Source: Rhynchospora pubera
Taxonomy: Eukaryota; Streptophyta; Magnoliopsida; Poales; Cyperaceae
Length of the DNA: 64,000 bases
Direction of reading: 5' to 3'
NCBI GenBank assembly: GCA_028095005.1
Contig: CM051460.1
Coordinates: 19,639,501-19,703,500, forward strand
Shown piece by piece: positions 32,290-43,700 of the stretch (positions within the stretch are counted from its first letter, which is position 1; each line of letters starts with the position of its first letter). A program made the translations under genes and the position numbers. Below the pieces are notes generated by a model. It was not told the DNA's origin, made no database searches, and saw only the letters and a list, made by a program, of their open reading frames with translations.

Positions 32290-34440
32290 TGCCAAAAAAA
32301 AATTAAAAACAATTTTAAATTAATATAATATATTAAAAATAATATCAATATAATATTATTTTTTTAAATAGTATCACAAGATTCGAATATGGGATTCCGA
32401 ACGCAATTAGCTTTTTTTATATATATTATTTATTTATTTAGTTTATTAGTTTATTAATTAGTTAATTAATTACAAAAATAGATAAAATATTGTAAAAATA
32501 TTGAAAAAATCAGGAATAATTAATTAAATATTATATGTAATTTAGTAAATTTTTGGAAATTTTTTTCCTTTTATTAGTTTATTAATTAGTTAATTAATTA
32601 GAAAAATAGATAATATATTGTAAAAATATTGACAAAATATGAAAAAATATGAAAAAATCAGGAATAATTAAATTAAAATTTATATGTAATTTAGTATTTT
32701 TTAGGAAATTTATTTTCCTTTTATTAGTTAAGTAGTTAATTAATTGGAAAAATAAATAATATATTGTAAAAATATTTAAAAATATGAAAAAAAATCAGGA
32801 ATAATTAACTTAAATTTTATATGTAATTTAGTATTTTTTGGAAATTTATTTTCCATTTATTAGTTTATTAATTAGTTAATTAATTGAAAAAATAGATAAT
32901 ATATTGTAAAAATATTTAAAAAATAAGATAAAATAAGAGAAAATCATATGAAACTTTATATGTAATTTAATTTTTTTTTGAAAATTTTTTGCCTTTAATA
33001 ATTAAGATATTGATAATTAATTATTAAAAAATTAAAAAATATTAAAAATTGATGGTATTAATTTAAAATGTAGGGAAAATTGTTCAGAAAAGAGTTAAAC
33101 CACTTCTACTCGAGGTTAACTTTTCTATATGTTTATTTTATTATTGTTTGAATAGAAATGCTTGTGAATTGCATATAGATTGTATGTTGTTTGAATGATT
33201 GAATGATTGTTGTAATATTTAGCAAGAGGGAGAAGAAAATAAGTGTAATATTTGTGGTGATGTTGTAATATTTAGGTCATGCAATCATCATTCTATGTTT
33301 TTTTGAGAATTTTTGGAAGCTTCCTTGATGGCTTTATAGCGCAAAACTTTTCGCATGCTTTCTAGTGCAAAACTTTTCGCATGCAGAGCTGTCTCGTACT
33401 TGGGTGTTTCGTACTCATTGTGTTTGGTCGTAACAAACTTGTGTTTTATCCATTTAATGTTTATAGTTATGATTAACTTGGTGTTTCAAAAAAACAAATA
33501 AATATCACAAGACAAATCTAAAAGACAATAGACAAAAATTTAAAGGTCACAATGCAAATATCCATGTCATACATAAATAAACAATATAAATAAGTCCTGC
33601 ATATTATAACCATGTCATACATAAATATACAATACAAATAAATCCTAAAGATGTCCAGTACGGGGATCCACCTCCTCTCACTCGGGGACCAAATAAACGG
33701 AGGACCTGGCGGCTGACGGGGGTCTCGTCCACGAGCAAGTCCGACAGGGGGTGGACGATGAGTCATCTGAGGAGTGGAATGACGAGGCGGTGCACTAGAT
33801 TAATATTATCTATTCAAAAAAAAAATTTTAATTACATATAAAGTTTCATATGATTTTTTTCTTATTTTATCATATTTTTTTAATATTTTTACAATATATT
33901 ATCTATTTTTCCAATTAATTAACTAATTAATAAACTAATAAAAGGAAAGTAAATTTCCCAAAAAACACCAAATTACATATAAAATTTAATTTAATTATTC
34001 CTGATATTTTTCATATTTTTCAATATTTTCACGATATATTATCTATTTTTCTAATTAATTAACTAATTAATAAACTAATAAAAGGAAAAGAAATTTCCAA
34101 AAAAATATTAAATTACATTTAAAATTTAATTTAATTATTCCTGATTTTTTTTATATTTTTTCAATATTTGTACAATATATTATCTATTTTTCTAATTAAT
34201 TAACTAATTAATAAACTAATAAACTAAATAAATAAATAAATAATATATGAAAAAAGCTAAGATCGGAATTCCGGATTGCGATCTTGTGATACTATTTAAA
34301 AAAATATTAATATATTGATATTACTTTTAATATATTTTATTAATTTAATATTATTTCTAAATTTTTCGGTTTATTTTTAAAAATTTTAAAAATAAAAAAT
34401 AGTATTAATTAAAATATTATTTTTAAACCAGATTCCGATC
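32290..34440. repeat. Large AT-rich inverted repeat built of about 145-bp tandem units
   Basis: The left arm (32290-33010) and right arm (33820-34440) are inverted copies. Each is made of three to four units of about 140-150 bp containing ATTAGTTAATTAATTA, AATAGATAATATATTG, TCAGGAATAATTAA and TTTATATGTAATTTAGTA. The outer edges carry GATTCCG/CGGAATC-type blocks beside GTATCACAAGAT / ATCTTGTGATAC. The spacer (33010-33820) has a GC-rich patch, 33650-33790. Its minus-strand frame (33518-33766) is proline/arginine-rich and unrecognised. The arrangement suggests a transposon with long compound inverted repeats. Further partial units follow at 35400-35560 with the edge block at 35648. Confidence 0.75.
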
Positions 34441-35724
34441 TTAGCTAAAATTTGTGACAAACATTGCGGAAAGAATTGATGTGATACGTAATTGACGTGA
34501 ACATTTTATTTTGTTTGTTCATATTGGAATCTCAAATTCCGATCTTATCACTATAAATACTTAGTCGTTATCACAATCTTAATATCATCTATCTTTTCAA
34601 ATTATCTCTTAGCCATATAGAAATGTATTCAATTAGTGTTTTTGTCAATTAATCTCCGTTTAATCCAGCAAACAATTTCCGTTTTGATGTCTTTCCACAA
34701 ACTGATTATGAATCTATTAAACAAATCATTTTGTACTCATTAGGAATTTATCAAGGTGAGTTCAATTTGAGAATCGTTTTCCGTTTTAACGTCATTATTG
34801 AAGGAAGGTTTCAACAAATGATTTTGCTGGTGAACTCTCAAAATGAATGGCGATACGTTCAACATGAGTGTTTTTAAACAAGACGACTTGATGGTCTAGA
34901 AATGCATGTTGATTTACTTCCGGCACGAGGTAAATTTAATTTTGAATGTAATTATCTGACATTTATTTTTAGAAAATATAATTATGTGCTTATATATATA
35001 TATATTTATAATAATATTAATAATGAAAAACATCATTAAATTGTGACAATCTAAATTTAAATTGTAAGAAGAACACCTACACTTTATTTTTTAATATAAT
35101 TATGTGGTTAATATATATATATATATTTATAATTATAATTATAATGATGAACATCCCTAAATTGTGACTTTTAAAATTAAAATTGAATGAAGAACACGTA
35201 CACTTTATTTTTTAATATAATTATGTGCTTAATTATATATAGTTATAATTAGATTAATAATGAAGAACACCTACACTTTATTTTTTAATATTAATTATGT
35301 GACTACGTAAATTTAAATTGAAAGAAGAACACTTAGTCTTATTTTTTGTATGTAATTATAACACATTTGTTTTTATTATAATTAGGTGGTTATAATAAAA
35401 TTTAACATAATTATTTAATTACATATAAAATTAAATTTTATTATTCCTGATTTTTTCATATTTTTTAAATATTTTTACAATATATTATCTATTTTTTAAA
35501 TTAATTAACTAATTAATAAACTAATAAACTAAATAAATTATTAATAAAAAAAACTTACAAAATTTTTTCGCCGAGACGCGTCTAGAGCGAAGAAGGGAGA
35601 GCGAGGAGAGAAGGGGAGATCGGAACGCAATATATAAGAGAAACGCACGATCGGAATTCAGGATTCCGATCTCGTGATACTATTAAAAAAATATTATTAT
35701 ATTGATATTAATTTTAATAGATTA
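34441..35724. other. Repeat-rich region with a coding-like relic
   Basis: On the plus strand about 34624-34930 translates, with stops, to NNFRFDVFPQTDYESIKQII and RFQQMILLVNSQNEWRYVQH. It looks like decayed protein-coding DNA, perhaps from the N-terminal region of a transposase, but I do not recognise it with confidence. Between 34970 and 35350 there is a direct repeat of about 100 bp with the core ACACTTTATTTTTTAATAT. A small GC-rich island with GCGAGGAGAGAAGG lies at 35565-35640. Confidence 0.4.
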
Positions 35725-35733
35725 TATTATTTC

Positions 35734-36010
35734 AGGAATTATAAGTGCCATCGACAAATATACCATCACAGCCATCGCTTAATACAAAGTGAACATATAC
35801 AGCAAATAAGGTGAACATACAGACGATCTAAGTGAACACTTACAAGCAAATAAGTGTTGTCATCACTTGTTCAGAAGTTTACATGCATATTCAACTTATT
35901 TTCATTGAACTTTTTTGTTTGTATGTGTTCACTTAGATCGTCTATATGTTCACTTTATATTTAGCGATGGCAGAGATGGCAAAACTGCAGATGGTAGTAA
36001 TCAATTTCCA
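35734..36010. mobile_element. MULE-like element E, 277 bp
   Basis: Left end AGGAATTATAAGTGCCATCG and inverted right end TGGAAATTGATTACTACCAT. The subterminal ATACAAAGTGAACATATA at the left pairs with TATATGTTCACTTTATAT at the right. Flanked by TATTATTTC (35725-35733) and TATTATTTT (36011-36019), a 9-bp duplication with one difference. The end motif GGAATT...CCATC links it to elements A and C. Confidence 0.7.
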
Positions 36011-36031
36011 TATTATTTTAGTATTATTTTT

Positions 36032-36417
36032 GAGTAATGCTAGAATCAAACATATAGGACGTCAAACACGATCCAAACGTAGCACATTAAAATTTTAAAC
36101 GGTCGATCCAAACCGCTCAATATGATCTCTATATTAAAATATCTTTGATAATCAAATTTTATATTTTTTCATATTTTCTAACTATTTTTTTCGAATTTTC
36201 AAAATTGAAGGGTTCAGAACTTTTTAGATTGAGCATATTGAAAAATTCCAAAAAAATAGTAAAAAAATTTGAAAAAATATAAAATTTGGTCTCCATGAAG
36301 ATTTTATAACACAGAACAATTTGTGCGGTTTGGATCGGCCATTTCAATTTTAAAAATTAAAATTTCATCGCGTTGGACAAGTGTACGTGTCCTATATGTT
36401 TGACACTAGCAACCCCC
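36032..36417. mobile_element. Foldback element, 386 bp, in the ERCC1 upstream region
   Basis: Left end GAGTAATGCTAGAATCAAAC and inverted right end GGGGGTTGCTAGTGTCAAAC, both continuing into ATATAGGAC. A 9-bp duplication ATTATTTTT flanks it (36023-36031 and 36418-36426). Its inner arms resemble those of the 404-bp foldback elements (GATCCAAACCG, ATGATCTC, then AAATTTT-rich). It ends 166 bp before the ERCC1 start codon, so it lies in the promoter region and could affect it. Confidence 0.85.
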
Positions 36418-36583
36418 ATTATTTTTTAGAATTTCGGTACATAGAAGTGGTGGGCATTTGGCCCACTTAGAACAATATGGGCCGTAGTATTGTTTATGGG
36501 CTGGGCTTTAATTTCTTAAAAGCTCCCTCTTCCTCTGTCCTCTGTCCTCTGAGCTTTTCTCTTTTGCACCTGTTTGTGCTTCA

Positions 36584-39500
36584 ATGGAGCAGACAGGCGA
36601 AGAAGGGAGTCAACAACAAAACAACAAGTCCGAGAAGAAGAAGCTGATTCAAATCCCTTCTTACCAAGAGGTTTTTGGTGGCACCACTGTCTCCACATCC
36701 TCCACTTCTTCTTACAATCCATCTCCACCGGCTTCTTTCTCCGAGGCCTTCTCTTTCGTCAAATCTACTGAGTTCTACACACCTCCTCCTCCGCCTTCTC
36801 AGCCTGAGACTACACCCAGGTGAGACTTTTGACTCTTCAGTATTAACATTTTTTTTTTATTATTATAGTTCTGGGTCTTTATACTCACTTTTGTTTTCCT
36901 CTTTTTCTATGAAGAGATACTGGGGCTGGCTCGGCCTCGACGCCTTCGACTTTTGCATCGGGAAGTGGTGTGGGGAAGAACCGCAATGCAATACTTGTGA
37001 GTCACAGACAGGTGGGTCCCGTTTCATGACATGATTAATTGGTCTTTTTGTTCGTTAATAGGTTGATAGGCTAAAGTGAGAAGAGGATCCGAGAGAAGAT
37101 GCTTTCATTTCATAGACGGGGTAGGAATAGGATATACTATAAATCAAAAGCTGTTTACAGGAAGGAAGAATTCTGATTCTGCCTCGGGAACAATTATAGT
37201 CATGAAGTATTGAACTTGGTTTCAATTTTGAGGATGAAATGAAATTAGGAGAAAAAACTATTGGATTTGAATTTTAAGCAAATCATTTATAAGAAATGGC
37301 TCAATAAAGAAGCAACATTTTTGAGGTGGCAAGGACCAAAAGAAACCAATTGCAGTAGCTTAGGAGGAATGAGGTAAAGTTAAAACCAATCTGAGAACTC
37401 AATTTAATTACTGAATGCAGGCCAAATCCAAATGATATTCTGCATATGAACAGACTTATTGTTTCATTTTATTTTATTTATTTATTTATTTATTATTATT
37501 ATTATTATTTTTTAGAAAGGCAACCCGCTGCTTAAGCATATAAGAAATGTGAAGTGGGTGTTTGCTGATATAGTTTGTGATTATATGCTGGGACCATCTT
37601 CTTGTGCCCTCTATATTAGGTGAAGATCTATCTTACACTCATATTGACAAACAAGGCCTTTATATTTAAGTGACACAATAGTAGCCAAACATGGGATGCA
37701 GTAACAACCAAATATTCTCATGTCCACATCTGATGTGCAACTTTTATGAGATGTTTGCGGAGAACCCAATATGTAATTAAGACGAGAAAGGTATCTGTTG
37801 TTAAATGTTGATAATTTTTCTCTATTTTTAACAAGTACCTCAAATTCAGGCTAAGGTAAAATCAAGAGCAGCTGCATTTTAGGTTCCTAGTTTGCATGGT
37901 TGAGGCTGAGAAGATATACCACCTATCAAGCACTTACTTAAAATTCTTTAATTTACCACCATTTGCAGTCTGCGATACCACCTTCTTCATCCTGACTACT
38001 TGTACTATCGAATAAGAGAGTTGCAGAAGAACTTTAAGCTTCGTGTAATTTTGTGCCATGTTGATTTGGTATTAACTTCATAAGTGTTTATCCTAAAGTA
38101 ATTTCAGATTCTCCCTGAATAAGGTACTTGTAGTAAATATTAGAACCTATTCACTTTGCCTAAGTTTTATTGTCTAGGAAGATGTGTTGAAACCTTTACA
38201 AGAAGTTACAAAGACAGCACTGCTTCATGATTGCACACTCCTTTGTGCTTGGAGGTAAACTTCTGTGGCAAGCATCGTTACAGATAGTGAATATACAAAA
38301 ATGTACTTGTTTAATCACTGGTACACTACACTTACATAAGCTTTCATTCATTTTGATTTATTAGCTTGGAAGAATGTGGCCGCTATTTGGAGACTATAAA
38401 AGTTTATGAAAATAAACCCGCAGACATTATCCGTGAGCAAACAGATACTGACTATATGTCTCGGGTAAATACACATGCTCTTACTGTGCAAATTAATAAA
38501 TAGTTCATGGAATGTATCTTTCGATCACATTGACACCGGAATTGGGTATTATTTTCTGCAAGTGTTTATATAATATTATGTTGCTATTGCAAAAGATATA
38601 CCAGTTACTACTGGATTTCTTGTTGCAGATTAACCCTAAAATGGGGGTTACCTTCATAGCCTATTTTCTTTGGCAGAAAAGGCTTCAGAGGCAATGCAGA
38701 CTTTGAACAAACAAATATTTTGAGAAATTGATACTCTTTAATTATGTTGAACTTTGAATGTGGTTCTTTCTTTTACTTAATTGTACTGTACAAATGGTAT
38801 CAAAAACTGCACCTAAGGTCCTTTAAAATAATAATTAACAAATATTAGAGCTCCTGCCCTCTTGATGCGAGAGCCTGATGTGCTTGTAGTTAAAGTTGTT
38901 CAGACAGATCATGGTTTCAAGCTTTATAATGAATTTCCATTTTTTTTTTTTTCAGTTAACCCATGCACTTACATCAATCAGGCATATTAACAAAACTGAT
39001 GTGGTCACTCTAGGTTCTTCTTTTGGGGTAAAGCCTATACATATTGATGCTTACCTTATCATCAATAATTTTATTATTATTATATATGATAACATTGTTC
39101 TTCCTTGCTTAATACTATTGCCCCATGTATGTTGCAGTCACTTTCTCAGGTTATGAATGCATCTATGGAGGAGTTAGCACGATGTCCTGGAATTGGTGAA
39201 AAAAAGGTGTGCAATATCTATTTTCTCTATGTTGCTACTTCCGTTGGTGCTAATGTCCATCCATTTCTGTTACATAAATGGATGTTTTCCTGTTTTCCAG
39301 GTTAAGCGCCTGTACGATACCTTCCATGAACCCTTCAAACGGGTCCTGGCTCGCCCTAACATCATAATTCCTGATACCCCTGATAGGGATGCAAATAAAG
39401 GCCAACCTTCCTCGGCAACCGATGGTGCAGATTCTGGAAAGGATCTCCAATCATCGGAGAGCAGAAAGGATTCAAGTGTGAGTGTAAGATCAGCCCTATC

Positions 39501-39624
39501 TGCAGCTTTTGCAAAATATAATGAGAGGGTGCAAAATAGAGGGACTAAGAGAAATTTGAGGCCAATTGGTGAGGCAAGTGGGAATAACAGTGACGAGGTT
39601 TCTAAAGAGGATCAAGCAAAATGA
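36584..39624 (+). CDS. ERCC1: DNA excision repair protein ERCC1 (RAD10 homologue)
   Basis: Nine exons: 36584-36819, 36915-37011, 37516-37619, 37969-38068, 38178-38254, 38365-38464, 38956-39027, 39138-39206, 39301-39624. They join in frame to 392 residues, normal for plants. Residues about 103-238 form the Rad10 central domain (NAILVSHRQKGNPLLKHIRN, ALYISLRYHLLHPDYLYYRI). Residues 239-297 form the tandem helix-hairpin-helix domain (SLSQVMNASMEELARCPGIG, VKRLYDTFHEPFKRVLARPN). The Ser/Asn-rich C-terminal tail is plant-like. Known role: the non-catalytic partner of the XPF/RAD1 nuclease, making the 5' cut in nucleotide excision repair and acting in recombination and crosslink repair in the nucleus. 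The start follows from IPSYQEVFGG, typical of the plant N-terminus. A foldback transposon lies just upstream; the next gene is tail to tail. Confidence 0.96.
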
Positions 39625-40788
39625 TGACGACCATATTTTAGTATGCACTAGATAGTGTTCAGTGTGCAAAGAGGCACGAGTATGTAGCTGCCTTTTTGGA
39701 AAATGGCACGGGTATTTAAATCTTGTGATAATGAGATAAAATTGTTTCGTAGTGAACACGTTGCATAGGTAAATTCTTAGTACATTGTAATTTAGCTTAT
39801 TATTATCCCTGGCGCATGCTTTGATTAATGACCTTGCCTATTTTTCATAACTCGGGTTTAGGTTTTGTGACAACCAGTGAGACGTAAACCCTGTCGGCTA
39901 TTTTGTCTTCGTTGTTGTTATGAGAATGCCAAACATAAGCCCAATTTACGAAGTTTTAGAGCTAAGATTAGTCTCGAATTACATCAATCCTTGAGCATGG
40001 CATTCGGTACGCTACTCACTGGGCGACTTTCCAACAAATACCTTCGAATTTAGGCAAGTTTGGTAATAGGGATATTGGGTATATAACCAATTTCGCTTTA
40101 ATTTAAGGCCTGGGTTAACCAAAGAAGCCTTGCTCCGTAAGCCAGTTATGCATCGCACCAACCACAGCTGAACAAAATGGCCTTGATCGTAAGCAGATTA
40201 TATATTCTTTCTTTATCGTCTAAAGGTCTCAAGGTCACGTACTACAGATAAAAGAGGAAGTAACAAATTAGCAACTTTTTTTGTTTTTTTTGACATTACA
40301 AAACAGGCAAATTTGTATGCCCTTTATAATTGGATAAAGCATACCACCAACAAGTCTGGTCTTTAACTGAAATTCTTTACAAAACTCTTTCTTCTCTGTT
40401 CATCTCCAGAGACCATCGGCGAACCACCAATTTCAATGGTGGTTTGGTGAATGGGGTTTTCATAAATAACAACTCTCACAAATAAACATAACAAAAAACT
40501 GTTCAAATGGACAAAACAACACATAATATACAAACACTTGAACTACTATACAAATTGATTCCTGTACTTAAAACAATCGGCACTCCCTCTTGAGTGGCAC
40601 CCTGATCTAACCCATAACATTTTTCTGAAAGAAACACAACCATAGCATTTGAAGCACCAAGCACCCTTCCTCTTTTCACGACACAAAATAAGCCAATCAT
40701 CACAGGAGACAAAAGTAGTGCAAGAGAGGTGATTAATCAAGTCACCTGGTTGATCCCAACAACATGCAATGAAACCACACATGGTGCA
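39625..40788. other. Convergent 3' regions of ERCC1 and the kinase gene
   Basis: The two genes end towards each other, 1.16 kb apart. The stretch next to 40789 is probably the kinase gene's 3' untranslated region. The minus-strand frames at 40503-40782 begin inside or just after its stop and show no domain. No separate gene is supported. Confidence 0.55.
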
Positions 40789-43700
40789 TCAGGCTCCTTC
40801 CATTTCTTCATTCCCCGTTTCAATCTCTTCTCGGGAGTACAAAGAATTCAACTCTTGTTCTAACTGTATATGCTTCAGCTTTGCTCCTATCAGCTCATCA
40901 GTTAAGGCCATCATTCTATATTGTGAAAGCACAACAGGAGTTAAACTAGGCCTAAGATTTTGTTAAAGGTTTCTCTTTTTAAGGTGTTCCCTTTACAGGA
41001 TGTTTTATTATTGGCACTATTTATGTAATCGCCGTTGGAATTGTTTATAGTTCAAAACAACAATCACATAAAGGAAGCTGCAATTCACAGATTAATAAGC
41101 AACTTGATTTCCAATCAAGAGAAAAAACTGATAAAAATAAATAAATAAATTGCACTGGTTCTTTAAGCAATTACTTGGCTTGTAATTCTGATATCTTAAT
41201 AAGCAAAATGCGCTCTCTCTCCGAACTTGCTGAATCAGCCTGGAAACAAAAGCAGGAAATTATGACATCAGAAGTGACTTTAATATATAAGCCAGATTTT
41301 GTTGAATTAAACTTGAATGCCAGTTATAGTTATTAAAAGCTAAAACTCAAACAAAGGCAATATCAACAAAACTACAAGTAAAATTGGGGAAAAAAAATTC
41401 TTTGATTCAAAAAGAAAATAATTTCTTCTGATTACTTAAAGAAGATGAGTGCTTTGACTACTTACAGTGTCATTCTCCACTGTGTGAGACTGAGAAGAGA
41501 TCCCAGCCTGGGCACCTGCGAATACACAACTTTATTAAATTTGGACACAGATGCCATTACTTCACTCAGAGATTGACTGCTAGAAAATGCTATTATTTGC
41601 ATCATATTCCTGCTAAATCAGTTATAAGCCCCCTCCGGCCCTCCCCCACTAAGACAGTGAAGGATTTTCTTCTCCTCTATCAGACGTAACGGTTACCATT
41701 TATTCACAATATTCTTCTTCGGCGATAAGAATGAACTATCTCATTGTGGAAATTTCGAAGTAAACTAAAATGGTTGTGAGATAAATTCCTGGGTAAGAAC
41801 CATTGGTAAAATGACAAATAACTAAATAACAAACGAAAAGGAAAATACAAAAGGTTCAATAACCAACAAGAAATTTAATTGATAAAGCTACTTACCATCA
41901 GGCCTGTCATTCTGTTGTAAGGTATTCAATAGGTTCAATATGAGACCCTGAAAGTAAACATATGAGTCAGGCATCTTAGTTTATCAACTAAGACAAAAAA
42001 AATAATAAAATAAAAAAAATCTGTTTTAGAAATTAGACTGTTGAAAGTAAACATATAAGGCAGGTGTCTCATTGTTACTTGCTGAAAGGAAGTCTGTTGG
42101 AAAAGATTTTGAAGGTGAGGCACGATAGCAGATGATGGTAAGGAAGAATTGGATATTTCCCTCGAGTACTGAGCAGCAAGCTATAAAAAAGAACAGTGAA
42201 CAAATCATGGGTTGTCAATCCAGAATTGTTAAACAGGATATCTCTGCTACTTTAATCTTAATTGCTTGTAACTAGAAAAGGATAAGTTTGTAAACTGCTA
42301 TCACAAAAACTTCAAATCCAGCAGAACAAAAATATAAACACCATGGAACTTACAAAATATATGCCAATAACCTACCACAGGTTTAGAAATATATCGCCAC
42401 TCGCCAACACTAGCTGATTTTTTTAGAGGTGATGATCCCTGGAAAAAACAAAATAATGCATCATCAGAAAAGGTAACATACAAATGATCAATACAGTAAT
42501 AGACTAAACTGATCTATACCTGAGTAGGCTTGCGTATACCAATTTCAGGAACCTGAGAAAACATCCCTCTTTAGTTTGGAGTAGCAATCATAAGAAAATT
42601 TGATTATTGATTTCACAAAAAACATCCATACCTTTGCAAGATCTACATTTTCAGATGTAACAGAAAAGCGACCCTTTTGAACAACGTTACGCTTGGACTT
42701 CTCTTCCATCGACTCCATATAACCTATTATATAAGAAAAGAAATCAGTGTACATCTGTCAAAAGTGCAGATGAATCATCTTATCAAGTTGGGGTATTCAT
42801 GTTAATAGCAGGGAAGATACCGAAGTGCAAAGGAAAAGGAAAAAGAAAAAGTAAAGGACTAAGTCAAGGCCTCGTTGTATATGAGTAATATATACCTCCT
42901 GGAGAACGCATAGGAGCTGACAAACTATTAGCAGAGGCACGATTCGGGAGTGACAGAGGACCACTAAAATTTGTGGTTCGCCGAGTGTCAGGTCTACTGG
43001 CAACTTGTTGGATGTTTGCAGCTTCTGACCTGGCAACCAAAGCATGTCATTAATCATTAATTTACATGGATGATAAATTTGACCATAAGTCCAAAATTTG
43101 GCATCATCAGAATTACTAGAAGTTAGAAACCATTTGGCTGGCAAACTCATCAGCTGCAAAGTCATAGCTTGTTTTAAATTGTCATCAGTCAGGAACGGTT
43201 GCTATCTACTAATTTGACTAGTCAACAAGCTAGCTAGATGTTCAATCTGATGAACCATCCATAATCAATCTATGATTTGAAACATATGATTTATTTCAAT
43301 AAGATGGCCGTTTGCGTCCCTCTTAGTTGCAGTGCTTGATATTTTAATAGGCTTGAGTGATGGTATTATACATGATTGCTAAAGTATCATTCGAGATTAT
43401 TCATACAGTAGCCAGCTTATATCTAAAATATGGTGGTTACCAAATTGAGGAAGGGAGAACTCAGCTTTTGGTCCTCAAAACATTTTTAAAGAACCAAGTT
43501 GGCCATAGAACTTTCATTTGTACCAACTAGGTCCTCGAAATATAAGATTTAAAACCATATCGGTTCTTTGGAATAAGTTTTGAAGTACCAAAAGTTGAAT
43601 TTTCACATTAAAGAAATTCAAACCTCTCTGAAGGCTTCTCTCTGTCATGCAGGATGAGTGGCCCACTAAATGCTTGCTTTTTAGCATCAGCCACATTCCT

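Noticed and set aside
36574..37034. Overlapping frames beside ERCC1 exon 1
   Set aside because: They are shadows of exon 1, or run through the donor site into the intron; the frame starting at 36584 joins the remaining exons correctly.
38512..38706. Possible extra ERCC1 exon in the intron between exons 6 and 7
   Set aside because: The flanking exons already join without a gap in the family pattern (SR followed by LTHALTS), and this frame has no similarity to the protein.
40503..40782. Minus-strand open frames of 69 and 78 residues, cysteine-rich
   Set aside because: They lie directly after the kinase stop codon and are best explained as its 3' untranslated region.
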